Shown in pieces: positions 15,952 to 24,760 of a stretch of 25,592 nucleotides of DNA. The stretch's first letter is position 1. The number at the start of each line of letters is the position of its first letter. Position numbers and translations under genes: made by a program. The notes beneath the pieces are model-generated. The model searched no databases and was not told the DNA's origin. It saw only the letters and a list, made by a program, of their open reading frames with translations. The stretch comes from Shewanellaceae bacterium. GTDB lineage: Bacteria > Pseudomonadota > Gammaproteobacteria > Enterobacterales > Shewanellaceae. Where the stretch lies: assembly GCA_016779685.1 (NCBI GenBank), contig JADHND010000004.1, positions 1-25,592 on the forward strand. The letters run 5' to 3'.

Positions 15952-16713
15952 CTAGATGGGGTTGTCGATGTCCACGTGATGCCAATTTAGGCCAAACTGT
16001 GCTTGTAAATGCCGTCCTAATGCCTGAATGCCGTATCGCTCAGTGGCATGGTGCCCAGCACCCAAATAATGAATCTGTTGTTCAACCGCACTATGAAAAG
16101 TACGCTCAGACGCTTCACCACTAATATATGCATCGACCGCAAGCTCAGGCACTTGATCAATAAAGTCCTGCGCCCCGCCTGTGCACCAAGCGACTTGCTT
16201 GATCACATGCGTACCACTTTCTATCAGCAACGGCTGGCGCTGTAAACACTGCTGCACATGTTGCTGCAACTGCAATGCCGTCATCGGTTGCGGCAATTGG
16301 CCTTGCCAAATTAAACCCTTGGCTAAATGCGCCACAACCTTAGGCTGCTCAATGCCCAATACCCGCGCCAATTGAGCATTGTTACCGACCTCTGGATGCA
16401 CGTCTAACGGCAAGTGATAGGCAAATAAATTGATGTCATGCTGTAACAAAGTTTGTAAGCGCTTTTTTTTCATACCGTGGATCGCAGGTGATTCACTTTT
16501 CCAAAAGTAACCATGGTGTACCATCACAGCATCTGCTTGTAAACGCACGGCTTCGTCTAACAAAGCTTGGCAAGCAGTGACGCCTGTGACCAAGGTTTGA
16601 ATAGCAGGCCGCCCTTCAACTTGTAAGCCATTGATGGTGTAATCTTGGATAGTTCGAACCTTTAAAAAATCATCGAGATAAGCGGATAAGTCCGCACGGT
16701 TGATCTGACTCAT
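15952..16713 (-). CDS. NIF3-like dinuclear metal protein (YbgI family)
   Basis: A 253-residue member of the NIF3/DUF34 family, which forms toroidal hexamers with two metal ions per subunit. The family has been linked to GTP cyclohydrolase-like and metal-handling roles, but its function is unsettled. Metal-binding residues are visible in VMVHHGYFW (H66, H67), FAYHLPLD (H100, D104) and GAGHHATERYG (H221, E225). The length matches E. coli YbgI (247). The ATG at 16713 immediately follows the yfcL stop codon, so it is co-transcribed with yfcL and msrBA. The family assignment is firm. Confidence 0.92.
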   Translation of the reverse strand: MSQINRADLSAYLDDFLKVRTIQDYTINGLQVEGRPAIQTLVTGVTACQALLDEAVRLQADAVMVHHGYFWKSESPAIHGMKKKRLQTLLQHDINLFAYHLPLDVHPEVGNNAQLARVLGIEQPKVVAHLAKGLIWQGQLPQPMTALQLQQHVQQCLQRQPLLIESGTHVIKQVAWCTGGAQDFIDQVPELAVDAYISGEASERTFHSAVEQQIHYLGAGHHATERYGIQALGRHLQAQFGLNWHHVDIDNPI

Positions 16714-17031
16714 CTAAATGGTTGCCTCCGTCGTTGCATTTGATGCCAATTGTAACGTCAAAAAATCCATAAAATGATGCCATGCTTGCTGAATCAGCAC
16801 CCGATCAGACGCCGACAATTCTGTCGCCGCAATCGCAAAAGCAGCTTGCATGTTGGTTGATAAAGCCGCTGGAGTAAAATCAGCTTGACCATACTCGGCT
16901 TCAATACCCGCTAGTGCGACGGCAATGTGACCTTGTAGATAACCAGCGGCAAAGACCCAATCATCGTTTTCTTGTGCCATTATGTTGGCTAGCCATGCAT
17001 CTAAAATGGTTTCATATTTTTCTAATAACAT
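16714..17031 (-). CDS. yfcL: YfcL family protein
   Basis: A 105-residue protein matching the E. coli YfcL pattern: DDWVFAAGYLQGHIAVAL parallels DDELFASGYLRGHLTLAI. The function is unknown. In E. coli yfcL also lies beside epmC, which supports the call. Two adjacent ATGs exist at 17034 and 17031. AAGG is six bases before the second and only three before the first, so I chose 17031. The gene overlaps the end of epmC by about 20 bases. A helical, soluble protein is expected; there is no signal peptide. Confidence 0.85.
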   Translation of the reverse strand: MLLEKYETILDAWLANIMAQENDDWVFAAGYLQGHIAVALAGIEAEYGQADFTPAALSTNMQAAFAIAATELSASDRVLIQQAWHHFMDFLTLQLASNATTEATI

Positions 17032-17539
17032 CATTGACCTTTGTCTGGGGTTGGTAAAATGCTTGAAACAGAGCTATTAACGCCATAGCTCGAGGCGGAA
17101 AGCTTGTTTGTTGGTATTGCTCTAATTGGGCTTGTACCCTTTGCGTAAATGCCGACTTATCGCCTACGGCGCCATCTAGGTTGTCACAACTGACTTGAAA
17201 CGGAAAACCGCATGCCAAAGACAAGCCGCTTTCGATGGCTTGAGGTTTAATTTCCGCAGCTTCAAACTGTGCCTGCTGCTCGGCATTACGTCCATCTGCT
17301 AGATACCAATAACCATAGTCAACCAACAAACGTCGTTCAGTGCCCGCTAAACACCAATGGGCAATTTCATGCAAAGCGCTGGCAAAGTAGTCCTGCCTGA
17401 ACACAATGCGATGAGGACGAGATGGATCATGGCTAGGTTGATACAAGGGTTCTGCTCCTCCTGCAACCAGCACCGTGTTGTAGGTAGATTGGGCATATCC
17501 ATTGAACAATCGAATTAAATCGGTCGTACTATGAAGCAT
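17012..17539 (-). CDS. epmC: Elongation factor P hydroxylase
   Basis: Hydroxylates the beta-lysyl-modified lysine of EF-P, the last step of the EpmA/EpmB/EpmC pathway. The protein (175 residues) aligns with E. coli EpmC/YfcM: NTVLVAGGAEPLYQP, HRIVFRQDYFASALHEIAHW with the metal motif HEIAH at 57-61, VDYGYWYLADGR and FQVSCDNLDG. I chose the ATG at 17539 because it matches the E. coli N-terminus. The frame is open to another ATG at 17575, which would overlap aroC by 47 bases. From 17539 the overlap with the aroC end is 11 bases. Its presence predicts EpmA, EpmB and a lysine-type EF-P elsewhere in the genome. Confidence 0.94.
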   Translation of the reverse strand: MLHSTTDLIRLFNGYAQSTYNTVLVAGGAEPLYQPSHDPSRPHRIVFRQDYFASALHEIAHWCLAGTERRLLVDYGYWYLADGRNAEQQAQFEAAEIKPQAIESGLSLACGFPFQVSCDNLDGAVGDKSAFTQRVQAQLEQYQQTSFPPRAMALIALFQAFYQPQTKVNDVIRKI

Positions 17540-18614
17540 CGCAAGCTTGCTCCCATGCCTTTGGATTTTGAGCACGCTGTTGCAACACCTGATCCATCAA
17601 AGTCAGTGCCGTCATCGCTTCGACGATCGGCAAGGCTCGTAACGCCACACATGGATCGTGGCGTCCTGTCACTTGTAACCTCGTCATCTGTCCTTGCTGA
17701 TCCAGGGTATCAATCGGCAGTTGAATACTAGAGGTGGGCTTAAAGGCCAGATGACCAACGATGGTTTGACCGGTGCTAATCCCACCGAGCACGCCACCAG
17801 CATGATTAGAAAGAAAACCGGCCGTCCCCAAGGCATCTCGGTGTTGGTGGCCACGTTGTGACACCACGTCCCAACCATCTCCTACAGCCACCGCTTTCAC
17901 CGCATTGATGCTCATCCAGGCATGCGCCAATAACGCATCCAGTTTATCAAAGACAGGCTCACCCAAGCCAGCTGGTACGCCAGTAGCTTCCACGCAAATT
18001 GCAGCACCAACAGAGTCCCCCGCAGCGATCAACTCCTCAAACAACGCAGTGATGCTTGGAATTGCATGCGCATCCACAAAACCAAAAGGATTTTGTGACA
18101 CTTGGCTAAAATCACACTTGGCAGCTTGAATCGAACCGATTTGGGTCACGCCGGCTTGAATTTGAATGCCAAGTTGTTCTACCAGATACTGTTGCGCCAA
18201 CGCGCCTGCGGCAACTCTGATCACGGTTTCACGCGCTGAAGCGCGTCCACCACCGCGATGGTCCCGGATCCCATATTTTTTTAAATAAGACCTGTCAGCA
18301 TGACCTGGACGCAACTGATCTTTAAGGGCGGCATAATCCTGTGAACGTTGATCAGCATTGCGGATCAGCAAAGCAATGGGTGTGCCTGTGGTCTGGCCTT
18401 CAAACACCCCCGACAACACTTCAACTTGATCCTGTTCTTGGCGGGGCGTCGTCCAAGCTTGACCGGGACGGCGACGCGCCATTTGCTGTTGCACCCAATT
18501 CAAATCAAGGGTCACACCAGCGGGGAACCCATCGATGATACCGCCTAAAGCCACTCCATGGCTTTCACCAAAAGTGGTGAGACGCAGCGCATGTCCCCAC
18601 GTACTACCCGGCAT
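17529..18614 (-). CDS. aroC: Chorismate synthase
   Basis: Last step of the shikimate pathway: converts EPSP to chorismate using reduced FMN. The protein (361 residues; E. coli 361) starts MPGSTWGHALRL, and its FGESHG signature is at 15-20. RPGHAD, YGIRDHRGGGRASARET, NHAGGVLGGISTGQ and KPTSSI follow, then GRHDPCVALRALPIVEAM. Other in-frame starts are GTG 18623 and ATG 18620; all overlap the end of prmB. The prmB-aroC pair is as in E. coli, but mepA and yfcA, which lie between aroC and epmC there, are absent. Confidence 0.97.
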   Translation of the reverse strand: MPGSTWGHALRLTTFGESHGVALGGIIDGFPAGVTLDLNWVQQQMARRRPGQAWTTPRQEQDQVEVLSGVFEGQTTGTPIALLIRNADQRSQDYAALKDQLRPGHADRSYLKKYGIRDHRGGGRASARETVIRVAAGALAQQYLVEQLGIQIQAGVTQIGSIQAAKCDFSQVSQNPFGFVDAHAIPSITALFEELIAAGDSVGAAICVEATGVPAGLGEPVFDKLDALLAHAWMSINAVKAVAVGDGWDVVSQRGHQHRDALGTAGFLSNHAGGVLGGISTGQTIVGHLAFKPTSSIQLPIDTLDQQGQMTRLQVTGRHDPCVALRALPIVEAMTALTLMDQVLQQRAQNPKAWEQACDAS

Positions 18615-19542
18615 CAGCATCACTCGAAAAATGCTGCACTAACTGAGCACGCGTTAAACAAAACACACCGTCACCACCACGTTCAAAGCTTAACCACTGA
18701 AAGGGCACTGCCGGATATTGCTGAATCAAATGCACCATCGAGTTACCGACTTCAACCACCAAGATCCCATCGGGCGCTAAAAAAGAAGCGGCCTGAGCCA
18801 AAATAGCCTTGGTGAGTTGCAAGCCATCGGTTCCAGAACCCAAGGCAACGGCGGGTTCATGCTGGTACTCAGCAGGCATCGATGCCAAATCTTCCGCATC
18901 TACATAAGGCGGATTGGTGACAATAAGATCATATTGGGTTCCCGCTGGAATTGTTTGAAAACCATCGGATTGCATTGGAAACACCCGTGCCAGACAACCA
19001 TGCGCTTCAATGTTATGTTGAGCAACGGCCAATGCCTCGGATGAAATATCGATGGCATCGACTTCGGCTTCAGGAAATGCATAAGCACAAGCAATCGCAA
19101 TGCAAGCACTGCCGGTACACAAATCTAGAATGCGCTGTGGCTGATTTTCGGTCGGCAACAAGGTTGAAAATTGTTGTTCGATTAATTCAGCTATCGGCGA
19201 CCGGGGGATCAGCACACGCTCATCCACATAAAATGACAAACCACAGAACCACGCCTCTTGAATGAGATAAGGCGCAGGAATGCGACGTTCGATTCGCTGT
19301 TGAATCAAGGCCAAGACCGCTTTTTTTTCATCCAATGTGAGTCGCGCTTGACGCACCTGTTGGCCAAGTGTCATCGGCAAATGCAACCCGTGCATCACCA
19401 ACATGACGGCTTCATCCCATGGGTCATCGCAACCATGTCCAAAAAAAAGGCCGTGTTCACAAAATCGACTGGCGGCCCATCGCACACAGTCTTCTACGGT
19501 CATTAAAGCTGAGATAGCTTGTTCAAGCTTAATTGTATTCAC
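18604..19542 (-). CDS. prmB: Ribosomal protein uL3 N5-glutamine methyltransferase
   Basis: Transfers a methyl group from S-adenosylmethionine to a glutamine of ribosomal protein L3, aiding 50S assembly. The 312-residue protein has a helical N-terminal substrate domain (1-100). FYVDERVLIPRSPIAELI leads to the SAM-binding DLCTGSACIAI (140-150) and the catalytic NPPY at 210-213. The RSPIAELI form distinguishes PrmB from PrmC. The GTG start at 19542 is set by AGGAG six bases upstream. First gene of a six-gene operon ending with msrBA, driven by a recognisable promoter in the 69-base gap to divergent smrB. Confidence 0.96.
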   Translation of the reverse strand: MNTIKLEQAISALMTVEDCVRWAASRFCEHGLFFGHGCDDPWDEAVMLVMHGLHLPMTLGQQVRQARLTLDEKKAVLALIQQRIERRIPAPYLIQEAWFCGLSFYVDERVLIPRSPIAELIEQQFSTLLPTENQPQRILDLCTGSACIAIACAYAFPEAEVDAIDISSEALAVAQHNIEAHGCLARVFPMQSDGFQTIPAGTQYDLIVTNPPYVDAEDLASMPAEYQHEPAVALGSGTDGLQLTKAILAQAASFLAPDGILVVEVGNSMVHLIQQYPAVPFQWLSFERGGDGVFCLTRAQLVQHFSSDADAG

Positions 19543-19563
19543 GATGTACTCCTACTCTTTCTA

Positions 19564-19572
19564 TGTTACTAT
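19564..19572 (+). promoter_or_regulatory. Candidate extended -10 promoter of smrB
   Basis: TGTTACTAT, an extended -10 with five of six matches in TACTAT, lies 39 bases before the smrB ATG. No clear -35 is present. It abuts and slightly overlaps the opposite-strand -10 of prmB. Confidence 0.45.
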
Positions 19573-19598
19573 TGTACCAAAGACCACGGCGCTGCCAA
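19571..19598 (-). promoter_or_regulatory. Promoter of the prmB-aroC-epmC-yfcL-nif3-msrBA operon
   Basis: The minus strand reads TTGGCA (19593-19598), a 16-base spacer and TACAAT (19571-19576), with a TGG extension of the -10. The predicted start is near 19564, about 20 bases before the prmB GTG. Confidence 0.65.
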
Positions 19599-19611
19599 AC
19601 TATTTAACACC

Positions 19612-20187
19612 ATGAAAAAAAAAACGCCTACAGATGAGACCAGCAAACAACCAGAAGAGCTGTCCGAATTTGAAGCCTTGATGCGGGCTGAGCAAGTTAA
19701 ACCTTTACCTAAAAGCAATAAAGTACGCTTTAATAAGCAATCGCCGTCTCCTAAAGCTTCTGTCAAGCAATCGACCCAGCAGAGTCATCATCAGTATCAT
19801 ATGTCAGATGAATACTATCCAGCACTACCCGAAAGTGGGCCTATGCAATTCGCCAGAGCGGGTTTTAAAGCCCAGCTGAAAGAACTCGCCAAAGGCTATT
19901 ATACATTTAATGTTCATGTTGATGTGCATGGCATGACCAAGGCACAAGCTAAACATACTTTGGTTAGCACCCTAGGTAAAATGCGACAGCACCCTAGTAG
20001 GGAACCTTGGGTATGCCTGTGCATCAATCATGGTATCGGGCAAGGTATTCTAAAAGCTCAGATCCCGCGGTGGTTGGTGCAAATCCCTGAAGTGGTGGCT
20101 TTTCATGAAGCTCCAAAACATCAGGGAGGTCACGGCGTGCTTTGGGTGTTGTGTCACCGCGACCTCGATAAGCTTGAAGATGCCTAA
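19612..20187 (+). CDS. smrB: SmrB, Smr-domain endonuclease of collided ribosomes
   Basis: In E. coli SmrB cuts mRNA between collided ribosomes and so starts rescue of stalled translation. The protein (191 residues) starts MKKKTPTDET, as E. coli SmrB starts MKKKTTLSEE. A flexible charged N-terminal extension is followed by the Smr domain: DVHGMTKAQAKHTL (104-117) and HGIGQGILKAQIPRWL (140-155), then FHEAPKHQGGHG. The frame is open upstream to 19519, but that extension runs into prmB and is not conserved. It is divergent from prmB, as in E. coli, and its stop codon overlaps that of hrpA. Confidence 0.94.
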   Translation: MKKKTPTDETSKQPEELSEFEALMRAEQVKPLPKSNKVRFNKQSPSPKASVKQSTQQSHHQYHMSDEYYPALPESGPMQFARAGFKAQLKELAKGYYTFNVHVDVHGMTKAQAKHTLVSTLGKMRQHPSREPWVCLCINHGIGQGILKAQIPRWLVQIPEVVAFHEAPKHQGGHGVLWVLCHRDLDKLEDA

Positions 20188-23100
20188 GCCATATCGGTTA
20201 AATTTTTAAGTGCTTGCCGGATTCTTTTCTCTGATACCCGACACGCCGTGCCCAAAGTTTGCGCAAACAAAGACACCCGCAGCTCTTCAAGCAACCACCG
20301 TATATTTTGCCAGGCAACTGGTATGTGCTGACGGTTGCCATATGTAGCGCTTAATTGCTGCTGGTAGTCTCGTTGTAGCTGCTGTACCAATAACATCGAT
20401 TGTCGATCTTGATGACCATCCGCTTGTAATTTTTCCAACCGCTTAAGCATTCCCTGTAAATAACGCTGGATATCCGGCAGGCGCGCGATACCGTGTTCAA
20501 GTACAAAGTGTCGAAAGACCAATTGTTGCCATTGTTGTTCTAAATCAGCAAAAGCCTCCATTTGTGAGAGGTTGACTTGTTTTTTTAGTCGTTGTTTGAC
20601 TTGATGCGCACAACTGAGTACTTGTTCGACCTGATTGGCAGCAGCGACTGTCCGGTCAAACAAATCAGCACGAACAGCATCGAAAGCTTGTTGAAACGCA
20701 GCTTGATCTCGAATCGGTTGTGCCCATTCATCCAGAATAACATCCATCACCGCATGGATCAGATCATCGAGTAACCCATGCATATCACCGATGGCTTGAT
20801 AGTACATCGCTAACTTGACCCGATTACTCAAATGCTTATCTAGATAAGATTTAGGGGATGGCAAGTTCAACAAGATGAGGCGACGAACCCCTGCCCGGTG
20901 TTGCCGTTCAGCTTCCTCTGCCGTGTTAAAGGATCCGACTGTTACAGTCTGTTGCTTGTCAACCAAACCTAAGTAGACTTTAACAGATAAGCCCGCTTGG
21001 GTTTGCAGGAAAGTCTCTGGTAGAGGATTTTCACGCCAAGTCGTCCATGAGGCTCGCAACCAGCTCGGCTGTTCATCTTGCGTCACCGCTTGCACACTGG
21101 CTTGCATGGCCTGTTGTAAACCTTGTTTTAAAGCACTCAAATCGCGCCCTTGTTGCACCACATCCCCGTTGGGAGCAGTAATTTTGAAATTCATTTGCAA
21201 ATGCACTGGTAAAGTGACGTCACTTAAATCACTGGGAGAGACCGGTTCCCCCGTCATGCGTTGTAGATGTTTGGCAAACACCTTGACCAGTGTGCCATCA
21301 CGATACGTCATGGATTCCAAACAGGCACGGGCATAAGTGGGGGCTGGCACAAACCGACGCCTTATTACTTTCGGTAGCCCTTTGATGATCGCGATCAGTT
21401 TTTCTTCCAATAATCCCAGCACCAACCAATCAAAGCCTTGAGCCTGAACTTGATTGAGCAACACCAACGGAATGTGCACCGAGACACCATCATCGTCAGC
21501 CTGGGGTTCAAACTGATAGGACAATGGGAGCGTGATGGCATCTTGTTGCCATTGATCTGGGAACTGAACCGCTGTCACGCTCGGCGCCGCCTCCCGAATC
21601 AGATCTTGACGGTCGAAATACAACAGATCGGGGGTTTGACCACGAATTTGATGCCACCAGCTTAATAAGGTTTGGGCATCGACCACCGAGCTTGGTAATT
21701 TGGCTTCATAGAAATCATACAAGCGCTGTTCATCGACCACAATATCGCGGCGCCGAGATTTGTGCTCCAGCGTTTCCACCTCGGTCAGCAGCGCTTGGTT
21801 CGCGACATAAAAATCTTCTTCACTACGCCATTGTGCTTCAACCAAGGCTGAGCGAATAAAAATATCTCTCGCGGCCAACGGATCAATCGGTGCAAACCGA
21901 ACTTTACGACGGTTAACAACGGTCAAACCATATAAGGTTTTGGATTCAAACGCGACCACCTGCGCGGTTTTTAAGTCAAATCGAGGCTCACTGTGATGCA
22001 ACTTCAGCAAATGTGGCGCAGCCTGTTCAATCCATTCAGGTTCAATTTTCCCACACACATGCGCAAACAAACGACTTGTTTCCAGTAAGTGACTCGCCAC
22101 AATCCAGGCAGCTCCTTTCTTCGCTAAAGCCGAGCCAGGAAACACATAGAACTGGCGTTGACGAACGCCATGAAAAAATCCATCCGGATCACGTTGCCCC
22201 ACGAAACTTAATAACCCCGGTAGACAAGCTTGATGCAACAATGACCAAGGTGTAGGCTCTGCTTGTGGCTCTGCTGTGCCTTTGAGACCCAACGCTTGGC
22301 GTAGTTGTTGATACATCGATTGCCATTCACGCACCCGTAACCAGGACAAATACTCACGTTGGCATAAGCGACGCCATTGACCACGGCTCAACGCTTGTTG
22401 TTGCGATTGTATGTAATGCCAAAGATGAATGAACGTCATGAAATCAGACGGTTCGGATACAAATCGAGCATGCTGTTGATCACTGGCCTGTTGCTTATCC
22501 TGTGGGCGTTCGCGAGGATCTTGAATAGACAGCGCACTGGTTAAAATCAGCATATCTTCCACACAACCCAAAGCTTGAGCAGCCACCAGCATCCGTCCCA
22601 ACCTAGGATCGACTGGCAGTTTTGTCATTTGACGCCCGATGGATGTTAACCCCATGCCTTTAGAGGTTGATTCCACCGCATTCAATTCTTCTAACAACTT
22701 CACACCATCTCGAATCAAACGATCATCTGGCACATCCACCCATGGGAATGCTTCCATCCTTCCCAAGCGCAACGTCAACATGTTGAGTATCACTGCCGCT
22801 AAATTGGTTCGCAGAAGCTCAGGCTCAGTGAACAAAGGCCGACTCAAAAAGTCTTCTTCACTGTAAAGGCGGACACAGATACCCGCTTGTACCCGACCAC
22901 AACGCCCCTGACGCTGATTCGCACTGGCTTGAGAAATGGGCTCAATGGGCAACCGCTGAACTTTACTGCGATGACTATAACGGCTTATTCGTGCCATGCC
23001 GCCATCGATCACATACCGAATATTGGGCACGGTAATCGACGTTTCTGCTACGTTGGTCGACAAGACAATGCGTGTTCCCACATGATCAGAAAAAACTTCC

Positions 23101-24074
23101 GCTTGGGCTTGATAGGTCATCCGCCCAAACAAAGGCAGCACTGAAGTGTGCGGTAAGTTCAGCTGCTCCAGATAGCGCTGAACTTCTTTGATTTCAGCTT
23201 CACCACTTAAGAAAACCAGGATATCACCACGACCTTCTTGCCAGAGGGACTGTGCAGCTTGCTCGACACCAACCGCCAGTTCCAGGGTGCCTTCAGCAGT
23301 TGCCAAGGGTTGATACCAAGTGCTTACTGGATAAGTACGACCCGAAACCGACACGACGGGCGCTTGATCAAAATGACGGGAAAACTTCTCGACATCAATG
23401 GTCGCAGAAGTGATAATTATTTTTAAATCTGGCCGTTTGGCTCGAATTTGTTTTAAATACCCTAGAATAAAATCTATGTTCAAACTTCGTTCATGTGCTT
23501 CATCAATGATGATCGCTTCATACGCATACAAGTAGGGATCATGTGCGAGTTCAGCCAGTAAGATACCATCCGTCATCAATTTAATCGCAGTTAAATCTGA
23601 GACTTGATCTGAGAAGCGAACCTGGTAACCAACCGTCTCACCAACCTCTTGCTGTAATTCTTGAGCAAGCCGCTCAGCCACACTTCGGGCGGCCAATCGC
23701 CGTGGCTGCGTATGACCAATGAGACCACGCGCCCCTAGACCCAACGCCAAACAAATTTTTGGAATTTGGGTGGTTTTTCCGGAGCCCGTATCACCAGCCA
23801 CGATGACGACGGGATGTTTGGCTAGAGTGTCTTGAATAGTCGATGCCATCGCCGATACAGGCAACTCAGGCGGATAAGTTAACGTTAGCGAACGTAGCTG
23901 GGCTTGGCGCTGTTGCACGCGCTGAGAAGATTGCAATGCTCGCTGTGTTAATCGTTCAAGTTCTGCTTTCGAGACTGTTTTTTTATGTCGGGCAAGCCGA
24001 CTGAGTTGACGACGGATAGAGGACGCATCCTGCAACCAACATTGTTCAAGCAAGGTAGGCGCAATAAGACTCAA
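20184..24074 (-). CDS. hrpA: ATP-dependent RNA helicase HrpA
   Basis: A DEAH-box helicase of 1296 residues (E. coli 1300). The Walker A GDTGSGKT is at 94-101, HTQPRRLAAR at 121-130, DEAH at 191-194 and TSAT at 222-225; motif VI is QRQGRCGRV. Winged-helix, ratchet and OB domains follow. The long C-terminal HrpA region carries LEHKSRRRDI, YQFEPQADDDGVSVHIPL and RRFVPAPTYA, and ends EELRVSLFAQTLGT. HrpA has been implicated in mRNA processing and, in recent E. coli work, in splitting collided ribosomes. The start is TTG at 24074, supported by AAGGA seven bases upstream. Its stop codon overlaps that of convergent smrB by three bases. Confidence 0.97.
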   Translation of the reverse strand: MSLIAPTLLEQCWLQDASSIRRQLSRLARHKKTVSKAELERLTQRALQSSQRVQQRQAQLRSLTLTYPPELPVSAMASTIQDTLAKHPVVIVAGDTGSGKTTQIPKICLALGLGARGLIGHTQPRRLAARSVAERLAQELQQEVGETVGYQVRFSDQVSDLTAIKLMTDGILLAELAHDPYLYAYEAIIIDEAHERSLNIDFILGYLKQIRAKRPDLKIIITSATIDVEKFSRHFDQAPVVSVSGRTYPVSTWYQPLATAEGTLELAVGVEQAAQSLWQEGRGDILVFLSGEAEIKEVQRYLEQLNLPHTSVLPLFGRMTYQAQAEVFSDHVGTRIVLSTNVAETSITVPNIRYVIDGGMARISRYSHRSKVQRLPIEPISQASANQRQGRCGRVQAGICVRLYSEEDFLSRPLFTEPELLRTNLAAVILNMLTLRLGRMEAFPWVDVPDDRLIRDGVKLLEELNAVESTSKGMGLTSIGRQMTKLPVDPRLGRMLVAAQALGCVEDMLILTSALSIQDPRERPQDKQQASDQQHARFVSEPSDFMTFIHLWHYIQSQQQALSRGQWRRLCQREYLSWLRVREWQSMYQQLRQALGLKGTAEPQAEPTPWSLLHQACLPGLLSFVGQRDPDGFFHGVRQRQFYVFPGSALAKKGAAWIVASHLLETSRLFAHVCGKIEPEWIEQAAPHLLKLHHSEPRFDLKTAQVVAFESKTLYGLTVVNRRKVRFAPIDPLAARDIFIRSALVEAQWRSEEDFYVANQALLTEVETLEHKSRRRDIVVDEQRLYDFYEAKLPSSVVDAQTLLSWWHQIRGQTPDLLYFDRQDLIREAAPSVTAVQFPDQWQQDAITLPLSYQFEPQADDDGVSVHIPLVLLNQVQAQGFDWLVLGLLEEKLIAIIKGLPKVIRRRFVPAPTYARACLESMTYRDGTLVKVFAKHLQRMTGEPVSPSDLSDVTLPVHLQMNFKITAPNGDVVQQGRDLSALKQGLQQAMQASVQAVTQDEQPSWLRASWTTWRENPLPETFLQTQAGLSVKVYLGLVDKQQTVTVGSFNTAEEAERQHRAGVRRLILLNLPSPKSYLDKHLSNRVKLAMYYQAIGDMHGLLDDLIHAVMDVILDEWAQPIRDQAAFQQAFDAVRADLFDRTVAAANQVEQVLSCAHQVKQRLKKQVNLSQMEAFADLEQQWQQLVFRHFVLEHGIARLPDIQRYLQGMLKRLEKLQADGHQDRQSMLLVQQLQRDYQQQLSATYGNRQHIPVAWQNIRWLLEELRVSLFAQTLGTACRVSEKRIRQALKNLTDMA

Positions 24075-24112
24075 GGCGTTTTCCTTTTAAAACCATGGAA
24101 AATGAAAAGCCG

Positions 24113-24141
24113 ATTATAGCAAGGGTCTGCCTATATCTCGA
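24113..24141 (-). promoter_or_regulatory. Promoter of hrpA
   Basis: The minus strand reads TCGAGA (24136-24141), a 17-base spacer and a perfect TATAAT (24113-24118) with a TGC extension. The transcript should start near 24106, about 32 bases before the TTG start. It lies between the CBS-domain gene and hrpA, so hrpA can be expressed on its own. Confidence 0.7.
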
Positions 24142-24183
24142 CCTTTTTTCAAAGTCAGATTCAACCTATCAACCGAGGTTTGG

Positions 24184-24597
24184 TTACAAAGGGTTGTCTT
24201 TGGTATTTAAATGGGTGCAGATAGCTGTTAAAATTTCGCTGCGGGTAATGATACCAATGACCTTATCATCATCAACAACGGGCAACACTTTAGGCTTTTG
24301 TCCCGTCATCGATTCAGCGATGGCCAAAACGCTGTCATGTAAACCTACCGACAAGACGTCTTTACGCATACAATCAGACACAGGCATCATCATGTCACAG
24401 TGGTACGTACCTTTCAGCATGATCATCATACAATCCTGCTCCGAAATAAAACCTAAAAGTTGCTTTTTATTGTCGATAACAGGCGCCCCAAGTTGCTTGG
24501 CATGTAGCAATTTAGTGGCAGCTTGTGCCAATAAGGTCTCAGGATTAAAGGTAACTGGCTGGTAGATCATGTAATCTTTAACCTTAAGCGATTCCAT
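24184..24597 (-). CDS. Small two-CBS-domain protein
   Basis: A 137-residue protein built of two cystathionine-beta-synthase domains: VKDYMIYQPVTFNPE through LLGFISEQD (first) and VSDCMRKDVLSVG through VIGIITRSEILTAI (second). Such stand-alone pairs bind adenine nucleotides and act as sensors, but the partner is unknown. AAGGA is seven bases before the ATG at 24597 and only one base before the ATG at 24603, so the later start is chosen. The nearest genes (hrpA downstream, rplY upstream) give no functional hint. A strong terminator after rplY isolates it from the upstream transcript. Confidence 0.9.
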   Translation of the reverse strand: MESLKVKDYMIYQPVTFNPETLLAQAATKLLHAKQLGAPVIDNKKQLLGFISEQDCMMIMLKGTYHCDMMMPVSDCMRKDVLSVGLHDSVLAIAESMTGQKPKVLPVVDDDKVIGIITRSEILTAICTHLNTKDNPL

Positions 24598-24706
24598 ATT
24601 CATATCCTTTTGTATTGGTATTCTCTAAGTTTAGCCTAGATTTAATATGAAGAAACATTGATAACTATAGAATCAAAAAAAGTTGAGTGGACTTAATTTT
24701 GAGCAC

Positions 24707-24734
24707 AAAAAAACCGAGCTAAAACTCGGTTTTT
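24707..24734 (-). terminator. Strong intrinsic terminator after rplY
   Basis: The hairpin ACCGAG-CTAAAA-CTCGGT (24713-24730) is flanked by A's on one side and T's on the other. Read on the minus strand it ends in seven T's, ideal for stopping rplY transcription 27 bases past its stop codon. It could also work weakly on the plus strand. Confidence 0.9.
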
Positions 24735-24760
24735 AAAGCAATTAGATGCCTACACAAGCA

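Noticed and set aside
19519..19611. 31-codon N-terminal extension of smrB
   Set aside because: Overlaps prmB and its promoter; the conserved SmrB start MKKK is at 19612.
24095..24565. 156-codon plus-strand frame
   Set aside because: Antisense to the CBS-domain gene, whose two domains and ribosome-binding site are clear.
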